Position numbers and translations under genes: made by a program. The notes under the pieces were generated by a model. It ran no database searches. It had not been told where the DNA came from and saw only the letters and a program-made list of their open reading frames with translations. A stretch of 64,000 nucleotides of DNA from Dactylonectria macrodidyma (taxonomy: Eukaryota; Ascomycota; Sordariomycetes; Hypocreales; Nectriaceae): assembly GCA_020744425.1 (NCBI GenBank), contig JAGMUV010000011.1:1860001-1924000 (forward strand). Reading direction: 5' to 3'. Shown piece after piece: positions 34,117-47,285 of this stretch. Numbering within the stretch: position 1 is the stretch's first letter; the number at the start of each line of letters is the position of its first letter.

Positions 34117-34541
34117 ATATACTTAATAAGCGAGCGCTATAATTAAGCAAGCGCTATACCTATATTATATACTTAAAACTCTAAACTTTAAATTTCCTAA
34201 AATAGGCTATATAGCTTTAAGATTTTTAAAGATTTAATTTTAAATATCTAATTAAAAGGTTAATAAATTAGTATTTCTTTTAGACTTTTTAAAAAATTAT
34301 TAAACTAGTTATAAATAGAAATAATAAAATAAATAGTATGAATTTTATATTATTAATACTATAGATATATATAATTTAAAAAAATTCTTAAAAATAAGAT
34401 ATTTTATAAATAAGTTAAGTTAAAAATCTTAGCTATTTTAGGCTTAGTTTAGATTTTTAAGATTTTTTTAAAAATTATAATTTAAAGTGAAAATCTTATT
34501 ATAGTACTCGCTTATCTATAGCGCTCGCTTATTAAGTATAT
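34117..34541. mobile_element. 425-bp MITE, family B, copy 2
   Basis: Ends atatacttaataagcgagcg and its inverse, flanked by TA at 34,115-34,116 and 34,542-34,543. Copy B has the empty site (ctattagttt), which confirms the boundaries. Confidence 0.9.
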
Positions 34542-34569
34542 TAGTTTAATTAATTAATTAATTCTATTA

Positions 34570-34994
34570 ACATACTTAATAAGCAAGCGCTATAGATAAG
34601 CGAGCGCTATAATAAGATTTTTACTTTAAATTATGATTTTTAAAAAAATCTTAAAAATCTAAACTAAGCTTAAAATAGCTAAGATTTTTAACTTAACTTA
34701 TTTATAAAATATCTTATTTTTAAGAATTTTTTTAAATTATATATATCTATAGTATTAATAATATAAAATTCATACTATTTATTTTACTATTTTTATTTAT
34801 AATTAGTTTAATAATTTTTTATAAAGTCTAAAAAAAATACTAGTTTATTAACCTTTTAATTAGATATTTAAAATTAAATCCTTAAAAATCTTAAAGCTAT
34901 ATAGCTTATTTTAAGAAATTTAAAGTTTAGAGTTTTAAGTATATAGTATAAGTATAGCGCTTGCTTGGTTATAGCGCTCGCTTATTAAGTATGT
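34570..34994. mobile_element. 425-bp MITE, family B, copy 3, inverted relative to copy 2
   Basis: Flanked by TA at 34,568-34,569 and 34,995-34,996. It lies 28 bp from copy 2 in the opposite orientation, so together they form an inverted repeat with 425-bp arms. At the matching site copy B reads CG instead of TA. Confidence 0.9.
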
Positions 34995-37900
34995 TAATTA
35001 GTAGATTAATTAAGTAAGTAGTAATACTTTTAAGCTATTATAAAGACTTAAGCTAAATATAAAAAAGGAGGTAGTATAAGTAAGTAAAGGTATAGGATTA
35101 AGAGAATATAGGATATTTAATTAACTTTAAAAATAACCTTACTTAATACTTCTAACTTAAAAGTATATAATATTTTTAATTAGTTAATTGATTTTATTAA
35201 AGATAGAACTAAAATTACTTTTTACTTTTATTTATTATATTAATTTATAATAGATTTATTATTAATACTATAAAGTATTTTATTTAGTATTAATAATATA
35301 CTAATTATACTACTTATAGTTAAAGCTAATATAAAAGTAGGATAAAAAGCTATTATAAAATAGAAAGTTAAGACTTAGGAAGAGTCTAGACTTCTATAAG
35401 TAATTAATTAAATAATTACTATTAATCCTTTTATAATTATTTATTTAAAAAGTATTAAGAGTTAAAGATCTAGACTATTTATATTATTATTACTATTTAA
35501 TATTCTAATATTATTAGTAATCTTATTAATTATATAACTAGTTATAAGGGACTTATTAATTGCTTTAATTATTGCCTTTAAATAGATTTATATAAGACTC
35601 TTCTAATCCTTAAGACTATAACTAAAGATAAAAATAAGTAATTTAAAAGATATTTAATTCTTAAAGTATACTTTTACTTTCTAACTTTCTTATTTATTTA
35701 ATTAATTACTTTTATAATAATACTCTTTACTAAGTTATAAAACTCAGTCTAAAAGAGAATAAAAAGAGTAATATTAAACTTATTCTTAATTATACTTTAT
35801 AGAAATAGCATCTTTTTTAATATTAATATTATTAATTAATAGGCTTATAATAATAATACTTATAATAAATATTTTAAAAGTAGAACTTAATTATATTACT
35901 TTAAGTATTTTAGCCTAAACTTATTCTTTAGTATAAGGACTAAGATATAAGTTTAATAGATTAAATATTATAGCCTATATAAAAGCCTTTAAAATTACTA
36001 TTAAAAATAACAGAGTGCTTAAAGAGTAATAGCTTTTATACTTTATCTATTTCTATATAGATAATAAAGTAAAAACTATAATCTAATTAGCTATTTAATA
36101 ATTCAAATAGGCTATAGCTAAGATAAACTTAATAAATATATTTAAAAGCTGGGATTTTAATTCTAAAGAAACTGTAAAAATAATGCTTAGCTAAATAAAT
36201 GCTACTTAAATTCTAAAGGCTGTTAATCTAAGTTCTATTTAATAGTTAATATACTATTACTCTTTCTTTATAGTAATAGTTAATCTAATAGACTTAAAGA
36301 CTTCTTACTAATTATAGGCTCTTTACTATATTCTATTTATAAAACTTATATAATTAGTTTATATAAAGAATAATAAGAGTCTAATTAAATTAAATTAGTT
36401 AGAGTATAAGACTTTATACTAGTATATTATTTTTTACTTAAATATAAATATAACTATTAAAGAATGATCTAGTCCTAGCTATTTATTTAATTAAATAAAA
36501 CTATAGTTTATAATAACCCTTTTTAAGTTAATAACTTTCTAATACTTATTATTACTAGCTTACATCCCTCCTTATAATATATAAATACTTACTAACTTGA
36601 CTATTCAGCTATTACTAATAACTAGTCTTAATAATCCTATTAATAACTTAATATATAGCTTTAAGTTATTATAAGTTCACTTAGCCTTAATAAAAAAGAC
36701 TAATTAAGACTTAGTTATAACCCTTTAGTACTAGTAAGAGAGTTATAAAAAATATAATAAAGCTATAAAGAATATTATAACTAGCTAAGTTCTAATAAAT
36801 CTATTTAATTAATTAAATAATAAGTCCTTACTTATAGTAAATACTACTTTATTATTTAATAAAATAAAAGGATATTAGTATTATTAAGTCCTAAGCTATT
36901 ACTCTAATTAATATAAACACTTAATATATAACTTTAAGAAAAAGTATATAGAATATGATTCTAAAGCAGGCTTTTACTAACTAAAAGTAAGTAATAAGTA
37001 GTATTTATTACTATACTTAATAATAGCCTTTTAAAAGGAATCTTATATTTAATAACTAGTAATTATTACTTTAACTTATACTAATAATCCTTTTTATATA
37101 ACTTAAGTAATAGATATTAAGAGCTTAGTTAAGTTTATATATAATTAAACTCTTTTAAAATATAAGTAAGAAATATTTAATAAGCTAAACTTATATATTA
37201 TTAAATTAATTAATTAAATAAATATAATAATTACTTCCTTTATTATTCTAATAGAACTTATTATAAGAACTAATCTAATCTTTATCTTAAGCTATTTAAA
37301 AGAAGAGAGTAAGTAATTAAAAGAGTATCTTTTTATTTATTAAGTCTAAGTTATTCTTATACTTAGAAAGGTTTACTTTAGCTTTAAAGAAAGTAGTTAT
37401 AAGATAATAAAAGAATATAATAATAAATAAGAAATATTAGTTAATACTTATAATAATAAAAAGTAAAAAAGTAAAATAGAATAAGTAAAGCTATTATTAA
37501 TCTTTATAGTCTTTATAGAAAAAGAGAATATAATTCTTAAAATAATCTTTAGTTATTAAAAACTGGCTAATTAAATGAAATTTAAAGAATAATTTAGAAT
37601 AAATAACTTATACTCTGCTTAAAATTAATACTATAAAGCTATTACTACTTTGCTTAATATAGTTAAAAGGGTTAAGATCTCCTTACTTTATAATACTATC
37701 TTTAAGCTTATTAATATAAGATTAAGCTAAGCTTATTTAGATAATTATATTATAATAATAAAATAAGTTAATAGAATAGAGTTTATTAACTTTAAATAGT
37801 TAATTAAGCTATTTATACTTAAGAGAAAAATACTTATAGCTATAGTAATATTTAAACTAATTAATTAAATAGATAACTATACTTATTATTAAGTAGCTTT

Positions 37901-39877
37901 AGTATTATTATATAAGGATAATAAAAACCTATTTAAGGATTATATTAAATTTACTATTATTATAATTAAGTTATTTAATAAAAATCATTTTTTAACTTAA
38001 ATAACCCTGCTTTTAAGTACTTTTATTTAGGATATTATTTAAAAGAAGATAATAAAAGAAAGGTCTATTTTATTAATAACTCTTAAAATTATATAAAATT
38101 AAAAGAAAGTCTAATTAATTAATTAATTTTAAATTTAATAATTAATTCTATAAGTATATTTAACTTACTTAAGATATTATATTTATAAAATACTTTATAA
38201 CTAATTATCTAACTAAAAGTTCCTAAAGGTATTATAATAAAAGTATTAGTAAATTCAGACTTAAAAGGGAATCTTATTTCTTATAAATAGGCTTTATACT
38301 ATAATCTTAATATTAAGTTAGTTAGTGCTTTTATAACTTCTTATTTTAAAGAGAAGATCTTAATAATAAGAGAAGTAATTATAACTCTATATTTTAAGAA
38401 TATATATATACTTATTTAACTATATATAGCACTCTTTTTAATAATTATAATTCTATTTATTTTAAGAATACTATTTATTAAAGCTAGTAAACTTATATTT
38501 AATTATTTAATTAATTAAAAATAACTTATAATTTATTTTAATCTAAATAATATTTACTTAATTATACTTATTATAAGAGTAATTAAATATAATATACTAT
38601 ACTTAAAGAGGCAAAGTATAGAGTATTAATACTACTTATAATTAATCTTCTAATAGTTTATAAGTTAGATAACTTTTTATTAAAAAATAATAATATTCTT
38701 AAAAAGAGTTAAATGCTTTTTTAAAAAGACTTTATTAAAATTATTTAAATGCTTATTATAAGTATAGTTACTTAATATACTAATACTATTATTAATATAT
38801 AAGAAGAATTAGAATACTTAAGACACTCTATTAAAAAAAAGAGATTAAAAAAAAGTCAGCTTTTTAATAAAGATATTTAATATATTAAAGTAAATACTCT
38901 TTATAAATAAAAAGGCATTAAGATCTACTTAATTAATAACTTACTATTTAATAGTTTAGTATTAAAAAGTAATCCTTATTAAAAATTAAAAAAAATAGTA
39001 AAAATTGCTTTTTAAATAGAAAAGAGAAGTAAGTATTCTAACTTTTTTATACTTAAATTCTCTACTCTAAAGAAAGAAAGTCAGTTAATAAAGGAAAGGC
39101 TAGTAAAAATAGTTAATTAAATAAATAAGACCTTATTTAAAGAAGAATAAGATATACTTACTATTATCTTATATAATAAAGAGACTGTACTAGCCTAAGA
39201 CTTTAAAGATTATAAAAGAGTTAATTTAGTAATTACTTTATTATAAGTTATTAAAGTTATTTTTTATAAGGCTTAGTAAGTAAGTAATATTCCTATCCTT
39301 TTAGAATTATATTAAAAGGTTATTAACTTACTTTATTAATAACTTAGAAGAGGCATTTTAAAAGAAGGCTATAGTTTTTATAAAAACTCTTTTATACTTA
39401 TTATAAAAAAGGATAGTAAAATCTAGTTAATTAATTTAGTTATTAAAATAAACTATATTACTATTTATAATAGCTTAGGTCCTTTAAGTACTAAAGAGTT
39501 CTTAGTAAATATAATAATATATTAGATATTATTACTTTTAGACTTCTTTTTAAAATATAATTAAGTTAGTTTAACTAAAGAAAGTAAGGATTTAATTACT
39601 TTTATAATATTATTAAGCTTACTAAGGATATATATATTACTATAAGAAGTGACTAACTCTATAACTTAATTTATAAAGATTATTATTTATATTTTATTTA
39701 ATTTAATACTAGATATTTATATAGCTTTCTTTAATAATATTATAATAAAGGGACTTACTATAACTTATAATAATAAAAAAGCTAGCCTAAGAGTTAGATA
39801 GTATATTAAAGAGTATTTAATTAATTTAAATCAGACTTTATTAAATATTAAACTGGCTAAATATACTATTTTTATAC

Positions 39878-40436
39878 TGTTAGAAGTTATTAAGTAATAG
39901 AAGTATAAGCTTATAACTTATATAAGGATATTCTTATAAAGAGTAATAAAATAAGAAGTATATAAAAATAAAAGAGTCTTATTAGAAGATAGTGTATTAT
40001 AGTGTATAGTAATAGTGTATAATTCTATTATATAAGGAAATAAGCCCTAAGGGTAGTCCTTCTTTTATAGACAAATTAAGCCAGCAAATATATAGTTATT
40101 AAGACATAAGGTATACTATTAAGAAGCCTAAAAATTCAGCTATTTAGTGGTATTATTTTTGTAATTATATATTAAGGAAATGCTAAGATATCTTAATTTC
40201 AAATTACGGAGGAATTGAAAGCTTTAATTATAAAGCAAAATTGCTTGATTTTAAAGCACGGACTAATATTAGGCCGATTAACTATTATTGGTTATATAGT
40301 GTGAACAGTGTTATTAATACTGTATTTTAGTATATTTAAATAGAATTTTATATAGAATTTTTAAGCTTATTTTAAAGCTTAAAACTTAGTTTATTAAAGG
40401 AGATATATATATTTATATATTTATTTGGGTTTAATA
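39878..40436 (+). repeat. 559-bp solo LTR of another retrotransposon family
   Basis: Inserted into the RT/RNase H region of copy A; copy B has the empty site. It begins tgttagaag and ends gggtttaata. Flanks are tatac on the left and tatat on the right, a 5-bp duplication differing by one C-to-T. Its interior is less AT-rich than its surroundings. No other copy is in the window. Confidence 0.8.
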
Positions 40437-40873
40437 TATATTAAAATTACAGTTTTATAAATAAACTACTCTAATAATTAAGTATCTTTATAATACTTAT
40501 AAGAGATTACTAAAAGAGGCTAAAGTTATTAAAATCACTAAGTAGACTTATTATAACTTAGATATAAAAGTTAGAGCATTCTTAAGAATTATTAATTACT
40601 ATAGGATATAAGTTATTAAATATATAACTATTATAAAGCTATTAATAAGTTTATTAAAGAAAGATACTAAATTTATTTAAAGTAATTTATAGACTAAAGC
40701 TATATAAATATTAAAAGATAAATTATTATTAGTACTTATCTTAATTACTTTAAACTTATTTCTTAGTTATAAAAAGGTCATTCTTATAGCTAATACTAGT
40801 TTATTAAGTTAGAATTATATTCTTATATAAGTAGTAAATAGTAAATACTATTTAATAAGATTTAAATTTAATA

Positions 40874-41309
40874 ATGTATATAATAAGCAAGTGCACTAAC
40901 TAAGTGAGTGTACTAAAGCAAGTTTACACCTTAAATACGATTTTTACAAAACGTTTTAAAAATTCAAACTATGCTTAAAATGGCTATAATTTAAAAAATA
41001 GATGTATTAATTTAATTATAATAATTAAATATTTTTCTAGGTTTTTATAAAAACTCTTTATAAAGTTATTTAAAATAATCTTATTCGCACTGTTTTTTTT
41101 CTTATTTTTATTTTTAAAGAGCTAAGTAAATTTTTTAAAAGTCTAGAAAAAATACTATTTTATGACTTTTTTATTTAAAGATCTAAAGTTAATTCTTTAA
41201 AATTCCTAGAACTATATATCTAATTTTAGAAAATTGAAAATTTTAACTTTTAGTTATATAGTATAAGTAATACACTCACTTAGTTAGTGCACTCGCTTAT
41301 TATATACGT
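40874..41309. mobile_element. 436-bp MITE, family A, copy 2
   Basis: Same length as, and the reverse complement of, 19,915-20,350, with TA at 40,872-40,873 and 41,310-41,311. Differences are mostly transitions; the left end is atgtata where the intact end is acgtata. Confidence 0.9.
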
Positions 41310-43354
41310 TATATAAACTTAGAGTAAATATAACTATAATATTATAAAAGAGAATACTAAAGCGTTCTACTTTTAATTAAATAGTTATATATATATTTAT
41401 ATAGAATTTACTTTATATTAGAAATAGATGCTTAAATATTAGTCTATTAGCTTAATATAAAAGGGATAAATATTTTAAAAGCGCTAGTTAATAAATAGAT
41501 TAATTACTTATTACTTTTTAACTTTATAGTCTAATATATACTTAGAATTAAGAATATAGTTATTAATAGACTATTTAGAAAACTACTAAGCCTATTTAAT
41601 TAACTAAACTAAGAAGCTAAAGAGAATATTAAAGCCTTTATTAATTAATAATTAAATACTATTATAATTAACTTAGTTAAAACCTAGTAAGAATCTTAAT
41701 TATTACTAGAATTACTAAAAGATAAATATATTAATAAGTTAAAAGTCTTAAAAAAGTTCTTATAAATTTAATAATATTCTAAAGATATATTAAATAAAGT
41801 ATATATATATCTTTACTTTAAAATAAAGAGGTTCTTCTTTTATAAAAGAACTCTATAATTATAAATAACTTACTTAAATTATAACCCTAAGCTAGTTATT
41901 TAGGATAAAGATATATAAAAGCATTTAATTAAATTATATTATAAAGACTATAAGTATTAAAGCTAAGAAAAAACTATAAGACTTTTAAAAGAGAGATATT
42001 ACTAGTTAAACTTCTATAAAGATATAAATATAACTATTCTAGCTTATAAAACTTATTAAATCTATAATATATAATAGGCTAAAGAACTTATAATACTTAT
42101 TAGACTTAGTTATTTTATAATAAAGATTTATATAAATACTTAATATTTTAAAGAGTCTTAAAGTAAGAAGTACTTATTAAAAGCTAGATATAACTTTATT
42201 AAATAGATTAAAGCTAAAGCTTTAAAATTACTTAAAGCTTTTTATATATACTTATTCTTAAGAAAGATCTTTTTTTATTATAAAATACTTATTATAGTAA
42301 TTATTAATAATAGGTTAGAATATTAATAAGGCCTTATAAATATTCTAAAAGACCTAAGTATATAGATTATATATATTTTTATATATAATACTAAAATAAA
42401 TAGGTTAATTAAACCAGACTATAGTAATATTATATCTTATATTAAAAAGATAAATATTCTAAAGACTAAGAATTAATTAGTTAACCTTCTAGTTATTCTA
42501 TTTATAAATAGAGTATTACTAAAGGCATTTTATAGTTATACTCTTATATACTTATTATATAAGTATAAACTAAGTCTTTTATTAAAAAGGGATGTGCTTA
42601 TATAAAGAATAATCCTTTAAAATAATATAAAAATATCTAATTAAATATTTATAATTAGAATCCGCGCTCTTTCTTTTTTAAATAAGGATATAAAGATTAT
42701 AAAGTAAAGAGTTATTAAGTTTAGAAAAAGGAAAGTAATAAGGATAGATTAAGGATTTCCTTATATCTTAAGAAAAGTTCTATTAAAGGTTAATAACTTA
42801 GTATTATAATATAATAACTTTAGAAAAACCGACCTTTTTATAATAACTAAGTTTAAGCTTAGATAGTAAAGGCTATATAGGATTAAAATAGCTTTAAATA
42901 AAGGCTAATACTATTTAAAAACTCTAAATAAGCTACTATTTAGTATTACTTATTATAATAAATACTTTAAAGTATTTTAATAAGATAAAAATAGTTAGTA
43001 AAGCTTATATAATGATTTTTTAGCTCCCTCTTATTAAAAGCGCCTTTTCTATAATAATCCTTAAGCTAGATTAATTAATTAAATAAATCAGAATAAGAAA
43101 ATAAGCCTAAGAGAGAAGGATAGATTAAAAACAAGCCTTAAAGTTCTCTTTTAACTAATTAATACTAGTATTAAAAAGGAAAGAAAACTAAAGATCTAAT
43201 TCTTATATAAAGATTAAGTTTAAAAAGACTAGTTTAAATCTCTTTAAGTAAGATAAAAGAGTAGAAAATAATAATAAGTCTAAGGTTTATACTTATTATT
43301 ATTTTAAAGAGGGATATAGTATAAGAAGTAAGAAAAGATAAATAATTACTACTT

Positions 43355-44705
43355 ATTAATATTTTAATTAATTAAAAGCCTTATAAATTTATAGCTTAAA
43401 AAATTAGATTTATAATTAAATAAGTATTAGGATTAATATATAAAATATATAAATTAGTTAATTAAATAATTCTAGAACTATAAGATAAAAGAAAACTTAT
43501 AAAAGCTATACTTACTTAGAATAGTAAGTTAAATATAGTATTATAAAAGAATAAATATACTTTATATAAAAAAAAAGTTAATTATAAAAGAGCTAATTAG
43601 TAAAATCCTATTTATTCTATATTATTATACTTAAGTTAAGTATTAAAGCTATTAAATAAAGGAGTCTAGTATATAAAAAATGAGCTAAACTGGGTTAATT
43701 AATTAGTCTAACTTTAAATTACTATTAATAGACTAAAAATTAAAGACTTAAGCCTTAAAAAAGCTTATAGACTTGTCTTAAGTAGTGCGCTTCTTAGTAT
43801 TCTAAATAGCTTTATTATAAAAAGACTTATTCTCTTAAGCTAAAGAGAATTTATTAAAAATATAAAAGCAGCTTATATAATTAAGAATACTTACTATTTA
43901 ATTATTAAAATTAATAGAGTACTTTATATTAAATATAAGATTAAAAGAAGTATTAAAACTAGATTTAAAAGCTAAATACTTATTAAAAAAAGACTATGTA
44001 TATTAAAAATTAGTATTTTAAATATAATTTATATATTTCCTATTTATAAACCTTAAGATAGATTAATAAGTATAAAATAGCTATATATAATACTCTTTAA
44101 TTATAAAGTAATTTAAAGTACTTAATTAAATATAGTATTTATAAAGTAATAGATTTTAGTATTTAAAAAAGGCAATAATTAAAGCCTTTTTATACTTAGG
44201 TTAGTAAAGTAATTCTTTAATAAAATACTTATAAAAATAGCTTAAGTTAGTAAGAATATATACTAACTAAAGGGGCTAGTTAGAAATATATTTTATTAAG
44301 TATTTTAAGACTATCTTAACTATTTTATCTTTATAAATCTAAGCTTAGATATGCCTTTTAGTAAAGTTAATATTAAATAACTCTCTTTTAAAAGTAAACT
44401 TAATAAAAAGAGAGAGACTACTATAATTAAGAGCTATATATAAGTAAATCTAGATAGTAAAGTGCTTTTTAAACTATAGAACTATTAGATTAAATAGTCT
44501 TAAGTATAAAGAATACTTATTAATATAAAGTAAGCCTCTTTTTACTCCTTTTTAATTAATAAAGTCTTATAATAGTTATTCTATATTAAATTAATATAAA
44601 AAGAGAATTTATTACTTTCTAACTAACTAGCTATATAAATGCATATATTAAAAAGGGCTTTTTAATAGACCTTAGTAATATTAGAAAAGTAAAAGTTAGA
44701 AAAAG
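43355..44705 (-). pseudogene. Large gypsy copy A, antisense accessory frame
   Basis: Reverse-complement counterpart of the copy B plus-strand frame at 52,950-54,300, placed by alignment of the two copies. It runs against pol, between the integrase and the sense accessory frame. It is so mutated here that it would not be seen without copy B. Confidence 0.45.
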
Positions 44706-47285
44706 CTATTACTTATAAATTAATTAAGTAATATTAATAAAGTATAAAGAAGAAGAAAAAGGAAAGAAGAAAAGAGAGAAAAGAAGTGTTTTAAAGTAAA
44801 GGAAATATATATACTAAGATTAATATATATTAAGTGAATTATAGTTAGTAAGGAAAATAAATAACTTCCTATAGCTTAAGACTTTAAAAATCCATTTTTC
44901 TCTCTTCTCTTTCTCTTTAGTATAACTTAACCTCCTTTCTTATAATAATTACTATTCTTAGAACTTATTACTCTTTAATTATAACTATTTAATATATTTA
45001 CTTAATTAAATACTACTTTTAAACTAGCTTAAATAATGCTCTTAGAAACTCTCTTTCTTTTTAACTAAGTATTTACTTCTAATCTCTCTTTACTACTTAC
45101 TATAAGAACCTTATTACTATAACCTTCTGCTCTTTAATCTCTTTATTTTTCTAAACTAATTACTTACCTTTATTTCTGCCTGCTTTATTAATGCGCATAA
45201 GCCTATATTACTTAGTTTTAAAAAACCTATTCTTAAAACCTTATTACTAACTATAGTAAAAAAACCCCTCTCTTTAATTATAACTCTCTATATCCTTTAT
45301 CTTACTATTATTATAATAGTAAGTTATTAAATAACTTTATAATTTATTTAATTAAATAATTTATTACTAAATAACCTCCTTTTAATCTAGCTTTCTTTTA
45401 AATAAATTCTTTACTCTTCTTCTTACTAAGTGCCTTTACTATAAGCAGCCCTATTAATAATAAATAAACCTACTTTTTACTAAAAGCCTATTTTACTTAA
45501 AATAAAAAAATCACTATTATTAATTATAAAAAGGGATCGCTTTACTATACTTTAAAAGTATTTTTATCTAAGTAACTAAAGGAGATTATAATTAATTAAC
45601 TAGCTTTATTATACTTTTATATAAAATAGCTTAAGTTTAATAAAAAAAGAATAATTAATATATATAGTAATTATAAAGACTTTAAATATATAAAGGCTAT
45701 ATTAATATAACTCTTATATAAGGATAATATAGTGCTTTTTAGAATATTTTAAAAGGAGTATACTCTTTACTTTTAAGACTTTTATAAGAAGCTATAAAAT
45801 AATACTTAAATTAATAAGAAAAGACTTAAAGACTTTTTAACTATAATTATATATAGACTGGAGGATATTATTATAGTATTTCTAATCCTACTTTTAGATA
45901 GTGCTTTTATAGTTATAATAAATTTATTTAAGAAAATAATAAATTTAATTAATTAAATATATAAGTACTTACTCTTTAAAGACCTTATTATTAAATATAT
46001 ACTAAACTCTTATTATAACTCTAGCTATTATATTATTAAGTAAGATATCTTTAACTAGTATTTTATAATTAGCTTAATTAATTATAAAGACTTTTACTAA
46101 GTATTATATATCTTTAACTAATACTTTAGCTAGTCTTTTATTATAATACTTTAAGAAGCTATACTTTACTTAATTATTAGAAAGTATTTACTTATACTTA
46201 ATACTTAGTCTTAATTAAAATAAGCTATTTATATAACTTTAATATATTCTATACTCTTATAACTAATTAACTAAGTAGTTTTAAATGTAAATACTTAGCT
46301 ATTTACTTTATATTTCTAAATCTATAAAGTATAATTAGAGTTATAAAACTTAAGGTCTATTTATATATAAATCTATCTTTAGTAACTTTAAGTATTAAAA
46401 CGTGATTAATAAAAGGAAAATACGCCTTTTTATAAAGAGATTAGCTTATTAGTCTATTTAATTAATTATTTAAACTATTTAAAGTCACTCTCTTTATTAA
46501 TTAAAAGCGGGTTAAGACCTGGTTTTTAATAGCTATTTATAATAAACTTAGGTTTAAAAAAGTTATTATTATTAAATATAAGTATAATAAGGTAATATCT
46601 TTTATACTCTTTTCTTATTATTCTATTTATAGTTTATTACTTAAAGGACTTATTATTATTCTTATTAAATTAAAAGACTATTAATTAATTAAGTAAACTG
46701 ACTTTCCTATTACTAAGAACTAGACTAAGGACTCTTAATTAATAATTATACTTATTAATACTATAATATTTAAAGAGTCTATTACTCTTTTTAAATTAAA
46801 TTAAATTATTAAAACTCCTAACTTATTTAAATCCTATATAATTACTTTATATACTCTTAATACTAATTAAGAACTTATTAACTAATTAGTATAAGACTTA
46901 AAGCTAGTAATAACTTTAAAATCCTAATACTTTAAAACTCTTTTAATTTTACTATTTATTTTTAAACTTAGCTTAAGTATTATAGATTTATTTAATTAGA
47001 TAGTTCTGCTTTATATAACTCTTATTCTAATAGTTAGTAATAACTATAGTAATTTAAATAACTTAAATAAAGAGGCTATTAATAAGAAGTAAAAGAAGAT
47101 TAATAAGAATATTATTATAAAATAAGTATTATTAAAAAAAAAGGCTAATAATTAAATTATTTATATTAATAATTATACTAAGGCTATTCTTAACTAAGTA
47201 TTTATAAATAGAATTAAAAGAGTTTATATTATTAAACTAATAGTTAAAGAAGTTATAAAAACTATAAAAAAGAATAATATTAATA

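Larger units (their letters stand above)
35040..43300 (+). pseudogene. Large gypsy copy A gag-pol remnant
   Basis: Plus-strand counterpart of the copy B polyprotein (positions roughly 97,655 minus the copy B coordinate). The reverse transcriptase motif FFNNI (for FxDDI) is at about 39,727-39,753. RNase H follows the second MITE at about 41,360-41,600, and the integrase core is at about 42,150-42,440. The frame is saturated with stops, more than in copy B, and is broken by the solo LTR and the MITE. Gag and protease regions (35,040-38,500) are inferred from position only. Confidence 0.7.
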
